From positions 94,396 to 158,395 of the forward strand of contig NZ_FOZX01000012.1 of the NCBI RefSeq assembly GCF_900116135.1: a stretch of DNA of 64,000 bases. The letters run 5' to 3'. Made by a program: the position numbers and the translations under genes. This stretch comes from Saccharopolyspora flava. GTDB taxonomy: Bacteria; Actinomycetota; Actinomycetes; Mycobacteriales; Pseudonocardiaceae. Positions 17,501 through 26,031 of this stretch are shown here, piece after piece. The stretch's first letter is position 1. Every line of letters starts with the position of its first letter. The notes below the pieces were generated by a model. That model was not told the origin of the DNA, ran no database searches, and saw only the letters and a list, made by a program, of their open reading frames with translations.

Positions 17501-17870
17501 GCACCACGGCGTCGCCGAGATCCCGAAGTTCCGGGTCGCCGCAGGCGCCGAGGTCCGCGACATCGGCCAGGGCTGGTCCTCCCCCGACGCCGGCGGCCCG
17601 TTCGGCTGGCTCAACGTCGCCACGAGCATGCGCGAGCTGCCGACCTACATGAAGAACAACATCCACCGGGACTGGGGCTCGATCTACGCGGTCGACCCGT
17701 ACGACCAGGACGCCGTCCCAGCCCAAACCGCCATGGACGTCCACACGGAGACCCACTGGGGCAACTGGACGCCCGGTCCGCTCACGAAGACGCTGCAGCT
17801 GCCCGGGGACGTGCCCAGCTCGGACGACCGGAACGATGTGAAGGGGTTTGAGGCTCCGGAGGAGCAGTAG
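14574..17870 (+). CDS. Emb-type arabinosyltransferase (GT53), first paralogue
   Basis: The 1098-residue GT-C membrane enzyme has one N-terminal TM, an extracytoplasmic jelly-roll-like domain, a membrane core, and a C-terminal carbohydrate-binding half. The acidic motif TSDDGY is near residues 276-280, followed by SNYYRWFGAPEAPFGW; LTPTKWSHHFG is the conserved loop in the C-terminal part of the membrane core. It transfers arabinofuranose from decaprenyl-phospho-arabinose to galactan or arabinan. GTG at 14574 is chosen because TATTCT (14562-14567) lies 6 nt upstream; a GTG at 14508 would add 22 unconserved residues. It stands alone with its own promoter and terminator. Confidence 0.93.
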   Translation: MLSGQDDSRRTDDPSADNGTDRARPSAKRLKLFASVLGLLGTVLALAIPFLPVNYDVTTLKWPTSEGTKSVSAPLVAYSPLWLNAEVPCASARSLDARTTGPAVLLSTNPPSSDYGKLTGLTLQVDNGQLTLLTKGQQVGTAPMPAGDCSISLHSDGNGSTASVGDQSIANMRGDQRPQLTGIYSSIDDQRDDVNGLSFEARVDTRYESQATPLKLAAMALAVLTFIGSVVCLRRLDVRAGRRPPKWLAVGWWKPTFRDVAVIGSLLVWWVIGAMTSDDGYILNIARARESFGYVSNYYRWFGAPEAPFGWFYELYSVWVQISTATPWVRLPALLMGIVSWLLISREVLPRLGQQVRRSNAAGWAAAAVFLAFWLPYDNGLRPEPVVVLFSLLALCAVERAVATDRLMPAALGLVVAALSVGANPHGMVSVLPFVAALKPLFRLVRKRAMEFGWLPVLAPIASSGFVILALVFADQTWQSVMDATELRTDVGPSQSWYEELSRYNLLFSPTPDGSMTRRFPVLLVILCLATCAVVLLRRGRIRGAALGPSRRLLAISAMSFGVLVLTPTKWSHHFGIFAAVGGALAALTALATSSTVLRSKRNRAAFFAGLMVILAFAATGPNAWWYVSGWGVPWYNMPPQLKGKHLSTVLLIIAFIALVVAFIEHLRIDEHNPKVVDERFNREEGRSRALRMGTAPLSIICALLVLFELANFGKVIQKQWGSYSLGADNIKQIVGSSCGLSDYIYVETNPQSGMLRVSSDQPSVAAPSEDKDIGVPPKRLQDKEDAQQYMKAKLQGFNRPGLPPGDGTDPQEPNWKPPHQFGNDNAPVWGSYDSAAVGTGELRTQWYDLPERAQKGEVPVVLSLAGAELGANSVALEFGHDTPNGFLITERKYVVQPEGSPGWRDFRYTLGGKSEGATKMRVVAVDNALGPNGWVAVSAPRAPQLVNMTDFVGDQPTFVEWTAALVHPCLQLPGVHHGVAEIPKFRVAAGAEVRDIGQGWSSPDAGGPFGWLNVATSMRELPTYMKNNIHRDWGSIYAVDPYDQDAVPAQTAMDVHTETHWGNWTPGPLTKTLQLPGDVPSSDDRNDVKGFEAPEEQ

Positions 17871-17885
17871 TTGTTCGTTCTTGGG

Positions 17886-17922
17886 GACCCCCGCGATTCG
17901 TGCGTTTCGCGGGGGTCTTCTG
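17886..17922 (+). terminator. Terminator after the first emb gene
   Basis: GACCCCCGCGA (17886-17896) pairs perfectly with TCGCGGGGGTC (17907-17917), followed by TTCTGTT. It lies 15 nt after the stop codon. Confidence 0.85.
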
Positions 17923-17966
17923 TTGGGTGGGGTGGGGGTCTTTGGGGTTCTTTGGGTGGGGGCGGA

Positions 17967-18266
17967 GTGCAGTTTTAGCCGAAATTGGCGTCGTTGTGCA
18001 CTTCTGCTTCTTTTTTCGAGGGTGCCAATTTCAGCTAAAACTGCACGGCCTTGCGAAACGTACCCGTAGTGGGTCGCCTCCACCAAAGCTTGGGTTGCTC
18101 AAGTGCGCTACGTTTCGAAACGTACACGACCAAGCACACCGAGCTTTGGTAAACGTGACCCACTACGGGTACGTTTCGAGAGGCAGTGCAGTTTTAGCTG
18201 AAATTGGCTGCTCAGCACAACGCAAGAAAACAACAAAACGAAGGCCAATTTCGGCTAAAACTGCAC
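17967..18266. repeat. Composite palindromic repeat element, copy 2
   Basis: This fills the convergent gap between the first emb gene and the gtrA-like gene. The outer parts are two hairpin pairs of the type GCAGTTTTAGCCGAAATTGG...GCCAATTTCAGCTAAAACTGC (17969 with 18025; about 18187 with 18244). Between them lie two 62-bp-type units head to head, meeting at the palindrome ACGTTTCGAAACGT near 18110. The order is inside-out relative to copies 1 and 3 (hairpins outside, 62-bp units inside), yet the modules are the same. No ORF here looks real. Confidence 0.88.
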
Positions 18267-18362
18267 TCCGCACCCACGCAAAGCACCCCAAGAACCCCAA
18301 AACCCAAAAAGAAGGACGCCCGACCCCACACAGGTCGAGCGCCCCGAAAACCCCGAAAGACC

Positions 18363-18794
18363 TCAGTCCCGGAAGATCAGCAGCTTCAGCATGATGAAGT
18401 TAATCATCGTTCCCAGCCCCTGGGCGATGACCCAGAACAACGTGAACTGCCACGCCTCGTGCGCGTTGAACAGCACGCACAGCACCTGGTTGGAGCCCAT
18501 GTTCACGAAGAACGTCGTGGTGTAGAGCACGGCGAACGCGCCGGCCTTCGCCGTGGTGTTGCCCTGGCCCGCGCCCTGGAAGGTGAACTTCCGGTTGATG
18601 ATGTAGGACGCCGTGGTGCCGAGGATGAACGAGATGGACTTCGACAGCCACACCGGCCACCCGAGCACGCCCAGCAACAGCGAGTACGTGCCGAAGTCGA
18701 TCACCGCGCAGCCACCGCCGATGACGATGAAGCGGGTCAGCTGGGCGAGCACGCCCAGCTTCTTGGGTTCGGTTGCGGTTTCGGCCACTGTCAC
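18363..18794 (-). CDS. GtrA-like membrane protein (Rv3789 type)
   Basis: The 143-residue protein has four hydrophobic segments and GtrA features: LTRFIVIGGGCAVIDFGTYS at TM1, ASYIINRKFTFQG between TM2 and TM3. GtrA proteins take part in moving polyprenyl-phosphate sugars. The mycobacterial relative Rv3789, next to dprE1, has been proposed as a decaprenyl-phospho-arabinose flippase or a GlfT1 anchor. GTG at 18794 has AAGGTG as ribosome-binding site; GTG 18788 is an alternative. It is divergent from the dprE1 operon and convergent with the first emb gene. Confidence 0.85.
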   Translation of the reverse strand: MTVAETATEPKKLGVLAQLTRFIVIGGGCAVIDFGTYSLLLGVLGWPVWLSKSISFILGTTASYIINRKFTFQGAGQGNTTAKAGAFAVLYTTTFFVNMGSNQVLCVLFNAHEAWQFTLFWVIAQGLGTMINFIMLKLLIFRD

Positions 18795-18956
18795 AGGTTC
18801 ACCTTCAAGCAACGACGGCTGGACCGGACGCCCGGGCCCGTCCGCGTCCAGAATGCCCGGACAGCGGTAGACACGTCCCCCGCGAGTGTAGCGATGACGC
18901 TTCGCGCACCGCCGGGGACCGCTCGTACCCGGCGGTAGAACGACCCGATGCGCGGA

Positions 18957-18962
18957 TAGACT
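18957..18962 (+). promoter_or_regulatory. -10 box of the dprE1 operon
   Basis: TAGACT lies 7 nt before the GTG at 18970 that opens a 103-codon ORF overlapping dprE1. No Shine-Dalgarno sequence intervenes. This implies the dprE1 message begins at the small ORF. Confidence 0.5.
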
Positions 18963-18969
18963 CGGCTGG

Positions 18970-19281
18970 GTGGGATCGGTAAAGGACGACTCGCTGACGC
19001 CGGGAGGCCGGGCGCGCACGGCGCCGGCCAGGGCTGTTGTCGGCGCGTCCGCCGACCACCACTGGCAGGGAGGCTTCGGCGGTCCGCTCCGGTCGCCGGG
19101 TCTGCTCGTAGCGGACGGTGAGGTCCGCGTCCGCACGCTCGGGAGTGCACCCTCGGAGCTGTCCGGGACGACCGTCGGCCGGCTGGAATCGCCTGACGGC
19201 CTCCTGGAGATCACCAAGTTCGAGCACGTCGCACACGTGCAGATGAATCCACTCGACCTTTCGCGAAGGCTGGGCCTGTGA
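18970..19281 (+). CDS. Small ORF leading the dprE1-dprE2 operon, unknown function
   Basis: The 103-residue protein has no family I recognise. It has a basic, alanine-rich start, then a strand-rich middle ([16 protein letters not shown]) and the C-terminal [20 protein letters not shown]. Support for a real gene: third codon positions are mostly G or C, the GTG sits 7 nt from a TANNNT box, and its TGA overlaps the dprE1 GTG (GTGA), the coupling used between dprE1 and dprE2. No signal peptide or membrane segment is seen. It could be a DprE partner or a translational leader. Confidence 0.5.
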   Translation: MGSVKDDSLTPGGRARTAPARAVVGASADHHWQGGFGGPLRSPGLLVADGEVRVRTLGSAPSELSGTTVGRLESPDGLLEITKFEHVAHVQMNPLDLSRRLGL

Positions 19282-20642
19282 CCGCAGCAATGGAGTACCG
19301 CACGCTGACCGGTTGGGCACGGACCGCGCCGTCTCGGGCGCGCGTGCTCAGCACGACCGACGTCGACGCCATCGCCGAGGCGGTGCGCACCGCCGACGAG
19401 CGTGGCGTCATCGCCCGCGGCTTGGGCCGCAGCTACGGCGACGTCGCGCAGAACGCCGGTGGCGTGGTCGTCGACATGACCGCGCTGAACCGCGTTCACG
19501 ACATCAACCCGGACACCGCCATCGTCGACGTCGACGCGGGCGTGAGCCTGGAAGAGCTGATGAAGGCGGCGCTGCCGTACGGCCTGTGGGTCCCGGTTCT
19601 GCCGGGCACTCGGCAGGTCACGGTGGGTGGCGCGATCGCCAACGACATCCACGGCAAGAACCACCACTCGGCGGGCAGCTTCGGCAACCACGTGGTGGCG
19701 ATGGACCTGCTGACCGCCGACGGCGAGATCCGCACGATCACGCCGAACGGCCCGGACGCCGACCTGTTCTGGGCGACGGTGGCCGGCATCGGCCTGACCG
19801 GCATCATCCTGCGCGCCTCGATCCGGATGACCCGGACCGAGACCGCGTACTTCATCGCCGACGCCGACCGCACGGCGAACCTCGACGAGACGATCGCGCT
19901 GTTCAACGACGGCTCGGACGACAAGTACACCTACTCGTCGGCGTGGTTCGACTCGATGTCGACGGGCTCGAAGCTGGGCCGGGGCGCGTTCGGCCGCGGT
20001 TCGCTGGCCACGCTGGACCAGCTGCCGCCGAAGCTGCGGGCCGACCCGCTGAAGTTCGACGCGCCGCAGCTGCTGACGCTGCCGGACATCTTCCCGCCGC
20101 GGCTGGCGAACAAGCTCACGTTCGGCACGATCGGTGAGCTGTACTACATGAAGACGCCGAAGCGCGGCCGGGACCTGATCCAGAACCTGACGGCCTTCTA
20201 CCACCCGCTGGACCTGATCGGCGAGTGGAGCCGCGCGTACGGTTCGCAGGGCTTCCTGCAGTACCAGTTCTCGCTGCCGTACGGCAAGGACGAGGACCTG
20301 AAGCGGATCATCCGCAAGGTCGCGCACTCGGGCCACGTGTCGTTCCTGAACGTCATCAAGAAGATGGGCGAGGGCAACCGCGCCCCGCTGTCCTACCCGC
20401 ACCCGGGCTGGCTGGTGTGCCTGGACTTCCCGATCGTGGACGGCCTGGGCCGCTTCTGCCAGGAGCTGGACGAGGAGATCATGGGCCTCGGCGGCCGGCT
20501 GTACACCGCGAAGGACTCGCGCACGACGGCCGAGAACTTCCACAAGATGTACCCGCGGGCGGAAGAGTTCTCCAAGATCCGCAAGACCATTGACCCCGAA
20601 GGCAAATTCGCCTCAGACATGAGCCGGAGGCTTGAGCTGTGA
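19278..20642 (+). CDS. dprE1: Decaprenylphosphoryl-beta-D-ribose 2'-oxidase DprE1
   Basis: The 454-residue FAD enzyme of the vanillyl-alcohol-oxidase fold has [17 protein letters not shown] as FAD-binding loop near residue 50, and [20 protein letters not shown]. Cys381 in [11 protein letters not shown] matches the cysteine trapped by benzothiazinones in mycobacterial DprE1 (Cys387). It oxidises decaprenyl-phospho-ribose at C2', the first half of epimerisation to arabinose. It starts with GTG overlapping the small upstream ORF and ends with a GTGA overlap into dprE2. Confidence 0.96.
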   Translation: MTAAMEYRTLTGWARTAPSRARVLSTTDVDAIAEAVRTADERGVIARGLGRSYGDVAQNAGGVVVDMTALNRVHDINPDTAIVDVDAGVSLEELMKAALPYGLWVPVLPGTRQVTVGGAIANDIHGKNHHSAGSFGNHVVAMDLLTADGEIRTITPNGPDADLFWATVAGIGLTGIILRASIRMTRTETAYFIADADRTANLDETIALFNDGSDDKYTYSSAWFDSMSTGSKLGRGAFGRGSLATLDQLPPKLRADPLKFDAPQLLTLPDIFPPRLANKLTFGTIGELYYMKTPKRGRDLIQNLTAFYHPLDLIGEWSRAYGSQGFLQYQFSLPYGKDEDLKRIIRKVAHSGHVSFLNVIKKMGEGNRAPLSYPHPGWLVCLDFPIVDGLGRFCQELDEEIMGLGGRLYTAKDSRTTAENFHKMYPRAEEFSKIRKTIDPEGKFASDMSRRLEL

Positions 20643-21400
20643 TCGACGCTGTTGGCAATCCCCAATCGCTGCTGGTGCTGGGCGGCACCTCGGACATCGC
20701 GCTGACCACCGCGAAGCAGTACGCGCAGGCGCAGCCGCTGCGGATCGTGCTGGCCGACCGCCCGGAGGAGTCGGAGCGCCTCAACGCCGCGGCCGAGGAG
20801 CTGCGCAAGACGGGCAGCACGGTGTCGATCCTGCACTTCGACGCCCGCAAGCCGGAGACGCACGCCGAGGTCATCGACAAGGCCTTCGCCGACGGCGACG
20901 TCGACGTCACCCTGATCGCCTTCGGCATCCAGGGCGACAACGAGAAGGGCTGGACGGACTTCGAGGCCGCCCGCGCGGTCGCCGACATCAACTACGTGGC
21001 CCCGGTGGGCCTCGGCGTGCTGCTGGCCAACAAGCTCAAGAAGCAGGGCCACGGCAGCATCGCGGTGATGGCGTCCCCGGCCGGTGAGCGCGCTCGCCGC
21101 TCGAACTTCGTCTACGGCTCGTCCAAGGGCGGCCTGGACATCTTCTACACCGGTCTCACCTACGCGCTGGAGGAGCACGGTGTGAAGGTCACCGTGATCC
21201 GCCCCAACTTCGTGCACACGAAGCTGACCGCGGGCATGAAGCCGCCGCCCATGTCGCAGACCCCCGACCAGGTCGCCGCGGCGATCATCGACGGCGTCCG
21301 CAAGGGCAAGGAAGAGGTCTACGCGCCCGGCCAGATGCGCTGGGTGATGTTCGTGCTCAAGCACGTGCCGCGCTTCATCTTCAAGAAGCTGCCGTTCTGA
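20639..21400 (+). CDS. dprE2: Decaprenylphosphoryl-2-keto-ribose reductase DprE2
   Basis: The 253-residue short-chain dehydrogenase has the cofactor motif [12 protein letters not shown] at residues 11-22, Ser146, and the YxxxK pair Tyr159/Lys163 (VYGSSKGG). It reduces the DprE1 product with NADH to give decaprenyl-phospho-arabinose, the donor for the Emb enzymes. GTG at 20639 overlaps the dprE1 stop codon. A terminator follows at once. The aftA gene, next in mycobacteria, is not present here. Confidence 0.95.
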   Translation: MIDAVGNPQSLLVLGGTSDIALTTAKQYAQAQPLRIVLADRPEESERLNAAAEELRKTGSTVSILHFDARKPETHAEVIDKAFADGDVDVTLIAFGIQGDNEKGWTDFEAARAVADINYVAPVGLGVLLANKLKKQGHGSIAVMASPAGERARRSNFVYGSSKGGLDIFYTGLTYALEEHGVKVTVIRPNFVHTKLTAGMKPPPMSQTPDQVAAAIIDGVRKGKEEVYAPGQMRWVMFVLKHVPRFIFKKLPF

Positions 21401-21414
21401 TCGGTTGAGCTCAG

Positions 21415-21445
21415 CGGGGCCGTCGGGTGCTTCCCGGCGGCCCCG
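21415..21445 (+). terminator. Terminator of the dprE1-dprE2 operon
   Basis: CGGGGCCGTCGGG (21415-21427) pairs with CCCGGCGGCCCCG (21433-21445) with one G-T wobble, 14 nt after the dprE2 stop. Confidence 0.8.
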
Positions 21446-21812
21446 TTCCGCTTCTCCCCCGACCGCCACCGGCTCGTTCCCGTTTTGGGATAGGTTGGTG
21501 TCCTCGGGCGGGCAACGTTTCGGCCCCGCGCAGCGATCTGTCCTTGTGCGGGCATCGCGACGCCCGCCAGGCTTCCGTCAGGAAGCGCGAATGCCCGGAG
21601 AAGTGGGGTTCCCCAGGCATCCGCGTCCGTGGGTCCTCCGCCTGCCCTCACTTTCCGGGGGACCCACGGAACGTCCGTGAGACGCGCGAATCCGTTCCCG
21701 GGTTTCGCGAGCTGTCCGGGAACATCGCGTTTTTCGCCCGTTCGGCCCATCGCGGGCGCCTCCGCCGGGACCGCGCGTGGGCGGCTGGACACCGGCAGTA
21801 GCCTCATCCCTC
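21446..21812. other. Non-coding gap before the methyltransferase gene
   Basis: Open frames here are short, in mixed directions, and have no recognisable protein. One inverted repeat is visible: CCGTGGGTCC (near 21626) with GGACCCACGG (near 21660). TAGCCT at 21799-21804 is the probable -10 box of the methyltransferase gene. Confidence 0.5.
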
Positions 21813-22637
21813 GTGGACGACTTCGAGACGGCCATCGCCGAGTACTACCGGCTCGGTCCGGAGCGGGATCGCCTGAGCACCTGGGGCTATCTGGAGGCGC
21901 TGCGCACCGCGGATCTGCTGGGCAGGCATCTGCCGCCCGCGCCCGGTGTCGTCTACGACATCGGCGGCGCCGAGGGCGCCTACGCGCTGCCGCTGGCCCG
22001 CGACGGCTACGCGGTGCACCTGGTCGACGCGTGGGAGCCGCACGTGACGGCCGCCGCGGAGGCCTCCGCCGCCCAGCCGGCGGCACCGCTGGCGAGCTGC
22101 ACCGTCGGCGATGCGCGGGACCTGCCCTTCGACGACGGCACGGCGGACGCGGTGCTGCTGCTCGGCCCGCTGTACCACCTGCTGGAGCGCGCCGACCGGT
22201 TGCAGGCCTTGCGCGAGGCGCACCGGGTGCTCAAGCCCGGCGGGGTCCTGCTGGCGGCGGCGGTGTCCCGGTACGCCTCGACGTTCGACGGGGTGGCGGT
22301 GGGCGACATCGCCGACGAGGACTTCGAGCAGCTCGTCGAAGGCGTGCTCGACGACGGCCTGCACCGCAACACCGATCCGGGCGAGCACCCGCGCTGGTTC
22401 ACCCTGACCTACTTCCACCGGCCCTCCGACCTGCGCGACGAGGTCGCCGACGCGGGGTTCCGGGCGATCGAGCTGGTGGCGGTGGAGAGCGCGGCGGCGT
22501 GGGCGACCGACACCCGCAGGCTCGCCGATCCGGAGCACCGGGGCGCGGTGCTGCGGGCGATCCGCCGCGTCGAGTCGGTGCCCGAGCTGCTGGGCGCGAG
22601 CCCGCATCTCATGGCGGTCGCGCGCAGGTCCCACTGA
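21813..22637 (+). CDS. Class I SAM-dependent methyltransferase
   Basis: The 274-residue Rossmann-type methyltransferase has motif I VVYDIGGAEGAYALPLA near residue 50, an acidic residue ending strand 2 (HLVDAWEPH), GDARDLPFDDGTADAVLLLG as motif II region, and LKPGGVLLAAA as motif III. The substrate is not predictable. GTG at 21813 follows TAGCCT by 8 nt, favouring a leaderless start over the frame beginning at 21777. It precedes the emb2-emb3 operon by 112 bp and might be co-transcribed. Confidence 0.85.
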   Translation: MDDFETAIAEYYRLGPERDRLSTWGYLEALRTADLLGRHLPPAPGVVYDIGGAEGAYALPLARDGYAVHLVDAWEPHVTAAAEASAAQPAAPLASCTVGDARDLPFDDGTADAVLLLGPLYHLLERADRLQALREAHRVLKPGGVLLAAAVSRYASTFDGVAVGDIADEDFEQLVEGVLDDGLHRNTDPGEHPRWFTLTYFHRPSDLRDEVADAGFRAIELVAVESAAAWATDTRRLADPEHRGAVLRAIRRVESVPELLGASPHLMAVARRSH

Positions 22638-22749
22638 CGTCTCTTCGCGGCCGTTCCGGCGTGTCGGGCAACCCGGTGTGCGGCGCCGGTCGTGAAACTG
22701 CAAGAGAATCAACGCAGTTCTTCCTCCGGTACCCCGGGAGATCCCCAGC

Positions 22750-25700
22750 GTGAAGTTCCTGACCAGCGCGGAGAGCGCCGAGCCCGCCGCCGAGCCGCGC
22801 CACGACGACGCTCCCCGACGCTCCCTCCCGGGCCGGTGGCTGGCGCACGTCGTCGCACTGTGCCTGGGGGTCGCGGGCCTGTGCTGCGCGCTGGCGCTGC
22901 CGCTGGCACCGGTGCTGCTGGACCGAACCGAGGTGCACTGGCCCGCCGAGACGGCGTCCCGGACCGGCGAGAACCCCACGACGACGGCGTTCCTGAACCC
23001 CTACCGGCCCGCGGAGTTCCGCGCGCAGGTGCCGTGCGCGACGATGCGGGCCGCGCTGGCCCGCCCGGAGCCGACCACGGTGCTGAGCACGCTGCCGCCG
23101 GGCAGCGACCGCGAAGGCCTGGTGCTGTCCACTCAGGACGGTGCGCCGCGCCTGCTGCTGGGCGAGCGGGAGGTGCGGCTGCCCGCCGGGACCTGCGGGC
23201 TGGCGGTGCGCGGCGACGGGACGGGCTCCGTCGTCGAACCGGCCGGGCACGCGCCGATCGCGCTGCCGGGAGTGCCCGCGCCCGAGGTGTTCACCCTCGC
23301 CACGGCGCTGGAAGGCGAGCAGCTGCGGGGGTTCTCGGTCACCGCGCGCACCTACTCGTGGGCCGACACCGCGCCCACCGAGACCAAGCGGACCCTGATC
23401 GAGACGTCGCTGCTGCTGGCGGTGTGCTCGTTGCTGCTGCTGTTCGCCCACACCCCGCCGGTGCTGGGCCGGTTCCGGCTGCGCCCGCTGCTGTGGCCGG
23501 TGGACGCCGGGGTGGCGGCGGTGATCTGGACGTGGCTGTTCATCGGTCCGCTCACCGACGACGACGGCTTCGCGATGATGACGGTCCGCAACTACGGCGA
23601 GTCCGGCGACATCGGCAACTACTACCGCTGGTTCAACGCCTCCGAAGCCCCCTTCACGCTGGTGCAGCACTTCATGCGCTGGTGGTCGGAGGACGGGCTG
23701 GACCCGTTCTGGCTGCGGATGCCCAGCGCGATCGCCGGGATGCTGACCTGGCTGGTGGTCAGCCGCGGCATCGTCGCCCCGCTGTGCCGGAACAGCCGCA
23801 GGCTGCCGGTGCACCTGGTCTCGGCGGTGTTCTTCCTGGCCTGCTGGCTGCCCTACGGCCTGGGCATCCGCCCGGAGCCGTTCCTGGCGCTGGGCACCTC
23901 GATCCTGGTGGCGTCGCTGCTGCTGGCCTCGCGGAGCTCCGCGCCGTTCGGCTGGCTGGGCGTGGCCGCGCTGACCTGCGGGTTGACGGTGTCGATCACG
24001 CCGACCGGGGTGAGCGCGCTGCTGATGGTCCTGGTCTTCGTCCCGCGGATCGGTGCGCTGCTGATGCGGCCGGGGGCGCTGCCGCGCTGGGTTCTGGTGC
24101 CCACCCGGGTCGCGCTGCTGGCAAGCCTGGGGTCGGTGGGGCTGGTGGCGATGTTCGCCGACTCGTCGCTCAACGGCGTGCTGGGCGCGACCCGGGTGCA
24201 CGACGAGTTCGGCCCGAGCCTGGGCTGGTACCAGGAGTTCGACCGCTACGCGAAGCTGCTCGGCACCACGATGTGGGGCAGCGCGAGCAAGCGGCTGGTG
24301 GTGTTCCTGGTGATCACCGCGGTGCTGATCGGCGCGGCCTGCGCGATGCGGCGGCTGCACCGGGCGCTCGACCTGCCGGACCTGCCGGTGCTGCTGGGCT
24401 CGGTGGTCGCGGTCCTGGCGGCGCTGTGGCTGACCCCGTCGAAGTGGACGCACCACTTCGGCGCGCTGGTCGGCGTCGGCCCGGCGCTGGTCGCGGTGAC
24501 CGCGGTGCTGCTGGTGCGCGTCGGCCGCCTGCCCGAGGCGCAGCGGGAAGCCCGCCTGCTCGGCGTGTTCGGGACGATCGCGGCCTCGGTCGCGGCGGGT
24601 CTGGCGTTCATGGGGCCGAACGCGTGGCCGTGGCAGTCGGACCTGGCGATGCCGTGGTCGGACACCCCGGTGCGGCCGGACCTCCCGCTGGACAGCCCGG
24701 TGTTCTGGATGCTCGTCGGCTTCGTGGCGGGTCTGCTGACGCTGGTCGCGCTGCTGATCCGGATGCGGCTGCGGTCGCGCCCGCTGGGCGGTCTCATGTG
24801 GACGGTCGCGCCGGCGTCGGTGCTGACCGGGTCGGCGCTGGCGATGGCGCTGGTGCTGCTGGGCTCGTTCCTGTCGGTGCCGGAGACGATGGGCGACCGG
24901 TTCTCGGTGGCCCGGATGAACCGGCTCAGCCACGAGGCGGCCACGTGCGGCCTGGAGGACGAGGTGCAGGCGCTGCCGATCGCCGAATCCCTCCGCCCGC
25001 TCAACCCCGCCGCCACCGGCGAGCTCGACGGCTTCACCGCCGGCGGCGCCCCGCCGCAGGAACTCGACCTGCGCCTGGAGCGGCCCGGCGAGCCGCTGCG
25101 GCGGCCGGAACCGGCCGATCCGGACGACCCGCGCGCCGACGAGCCCACCGCCCGCAGCGCCAGCGACTTCGCCTGGACCAGCCAGACCGGCGGGCCGCAG
25201 AACACCGGCACGCTGATCACCCCGTGGTTCGGGCTGCCCCGCCTCGACGCCCGGCAGACCCTGTCGCTGTGGGTGTCCGGCCGCCCGGAGCAGGGCAACT
25301 CGCTGGTGCTGGAGTTCGCCGCCGGGCAGCGCCCGCTGGGACGCCGGGTGCTGCGCGACCCGCCGCCGACGGAGCTGCCGTTCAAGGACCCGCGGCACGG
25401 CCGGGAGGACGACTGGCGCGACTTCACCGCCTGGCGCTCGCTGACCGTCGAACCCGGCGACGTCCCGGCCGGCGCGGACCGGGTTCGCGTGCTGGCCACC
25501 GACCGCAGCACCGACCGGCAGGGCTGGCTGAGCATCAGCGGCCCGGTCGTGCGCGACGTGGTGGGGCTGCGGCAGGCGCTGGACGCGCAGGGACCGGTGC
25601 TCATCGACTGGCCGATGACCTTCGTGTTCCCGTGCCGCAGCGACTACCCGGAGGTGGGCCACGGCGTCGCGGCCAGCCCGCGGATGCTGATCACCCCGCC

Positions 25701-25938
25701 GGAGGGCGAGTACTCGATGGCCTACGACAGCGAGCTCGGCGGCGTGTTCGCCGGTGTCCCGATGCTCTCGCAGCGGATGGAGCTGCCCACCCGGCTGCGC
25801 GGCGCGCCGGGCTACAGCTGGGGTCACCTGCTCGCGGTCCGCTACGACCGCGAGCACGACGCCTACACCACGACCCGGCAGCGGGAACGCGTCGGCGGCG
25901 CCGACGGCGACGGCGACTACCCGTTCGATCAGGGGTGA
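22750..25938 (+). CDS. Emb-type arabinosyltransferase (GT53), second paralogue
   Basis: The 1062-residue protein has the Emb plan: N-terminal TM, extracytoplasmic domain, GT-C membrane core with the acidic motif TDDDGF near residues 269-273 and GNYYRWFNASEAPFTL, LTPSKWTHHFG late in the core, and a C-terminal carbohydrate-binding half. It uses decaprenyl-phospho-arabinose outside the membrane. GTG at 22750 has GGGAG as ribosome-binding site. It is 93 bp upstream of the third emb gene and probably shares its transcript. Confidence 0.93.
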   Translation: MKFLTSAESAEPAAEPRHDDAPRRSLPGRWLAHVVALCLGVAGLCCALALPLAPVLLDRTEVHWPAETASRTGENPTTTAFLNPYRPAEFRAQVPCATMRAALARPEPTTVLSTLPPGSDREGLVLSTQDGAPRLLLGEREVRLPAGTCGLAVRGDGTGSVVEPAGHAPIALPGVPAPEVFTLATALEGEQLRGFSVTARTYSWADTAPTETKRTLIETSLLLAVCSLLLLFAHTPPVLGRFRLRPLLWPVDAGVAAVIWTWLFIGPLTDDDGFAMMTVRNYGESGDIGNYYRWFNASEAPFTLVQHFMRWWSEDGLDPFWLRMPSAIAGMLTWLVVSRGIVAPLCRNSRRLPVHLVSAVFFLACWLPYGLGIRPEPFLALGTSILVASLLLASRSSAPFGWLGVAALTCGLTVSITPTGVSALLMVLVFVPRIGALLMRPGALPRWVLVPTRVALLASLGSVGLVAMFADSSLNGVLGATRVHDEFGPSLGWYQEFDRYAKLLGTTMWGSASKRLVVFLVITAVLIGAACAMRRLHRALDLPDLPVLLGSVVAVLAALWLTPSKWTHHFGALVGVGPALVAVTAVLLVRVGRLPEAQREARLLGVFGTIAASVAAGLAFMGPNAWPWQSDLAMPWSDTPVRPDLPLDSPVFWMLVGFVAGLLTLVALLIRMRLRSRPLGGLMWTVAPASVLTGSALAMALVLLGSFLSVPETMGDRFSVARMNRLSHEAATCGLEDEVQALPIAESLRPLNPAATGELDGFTAGGAPPQELDLRLERPGEPLRRPEPADPDDPRADEPTARSASDFAWTSQTGGPQNTGTLITPWFGLPRLDARQTLSLWVSGRPEQGNSLVLEFAAGQRPLGRRVLRDPPPTELPFKDPRHGREDDWRDFTAWRSLTVEPGDVPAGADRVRVLATDRSTDRQGWLSISGPVVRDVVGLRQALDAQGPVLIDWPMTFVFPCRSDYPEVGHGVAASPRMLITPPEGEYSMAYDSELGGVFAGVPMLSQRMELPTRLRGAPGYSWGHLLAVRYDREHDAYTTTRQRERVGGADGDGDYPFDQG

Positions 25939-26031
25939 TCGTGGGTGCGGGACGCGGCTCGATGCCTGAAACTGACCTTCCCGGGGCCGGTGTCAGGCCC
26001 ACCCGCTGAACGTCGCTGAGCTGGGGGAACG

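Noticed and set aside
14499..18086. A 1195-codon minus-strand open frame opposite the first emb gene
   Set aside because: Its His/Arg/Gln-rich translation is the antisense shadow of a high-GC gene, and the plus strand encodes a clear Emb protein.
21427..21801. Plus- and minus-strand ORFs in the dprE2-methyltransferase gap
   Set aside because: Arg/Pro-rich translations without start signals or conserved features.
22609..25857. A 1082-codon minus-strand open frame opposite the second emb gene
   Set aside because: Same reason: low-complexity antisense frame with no recognisable domain.
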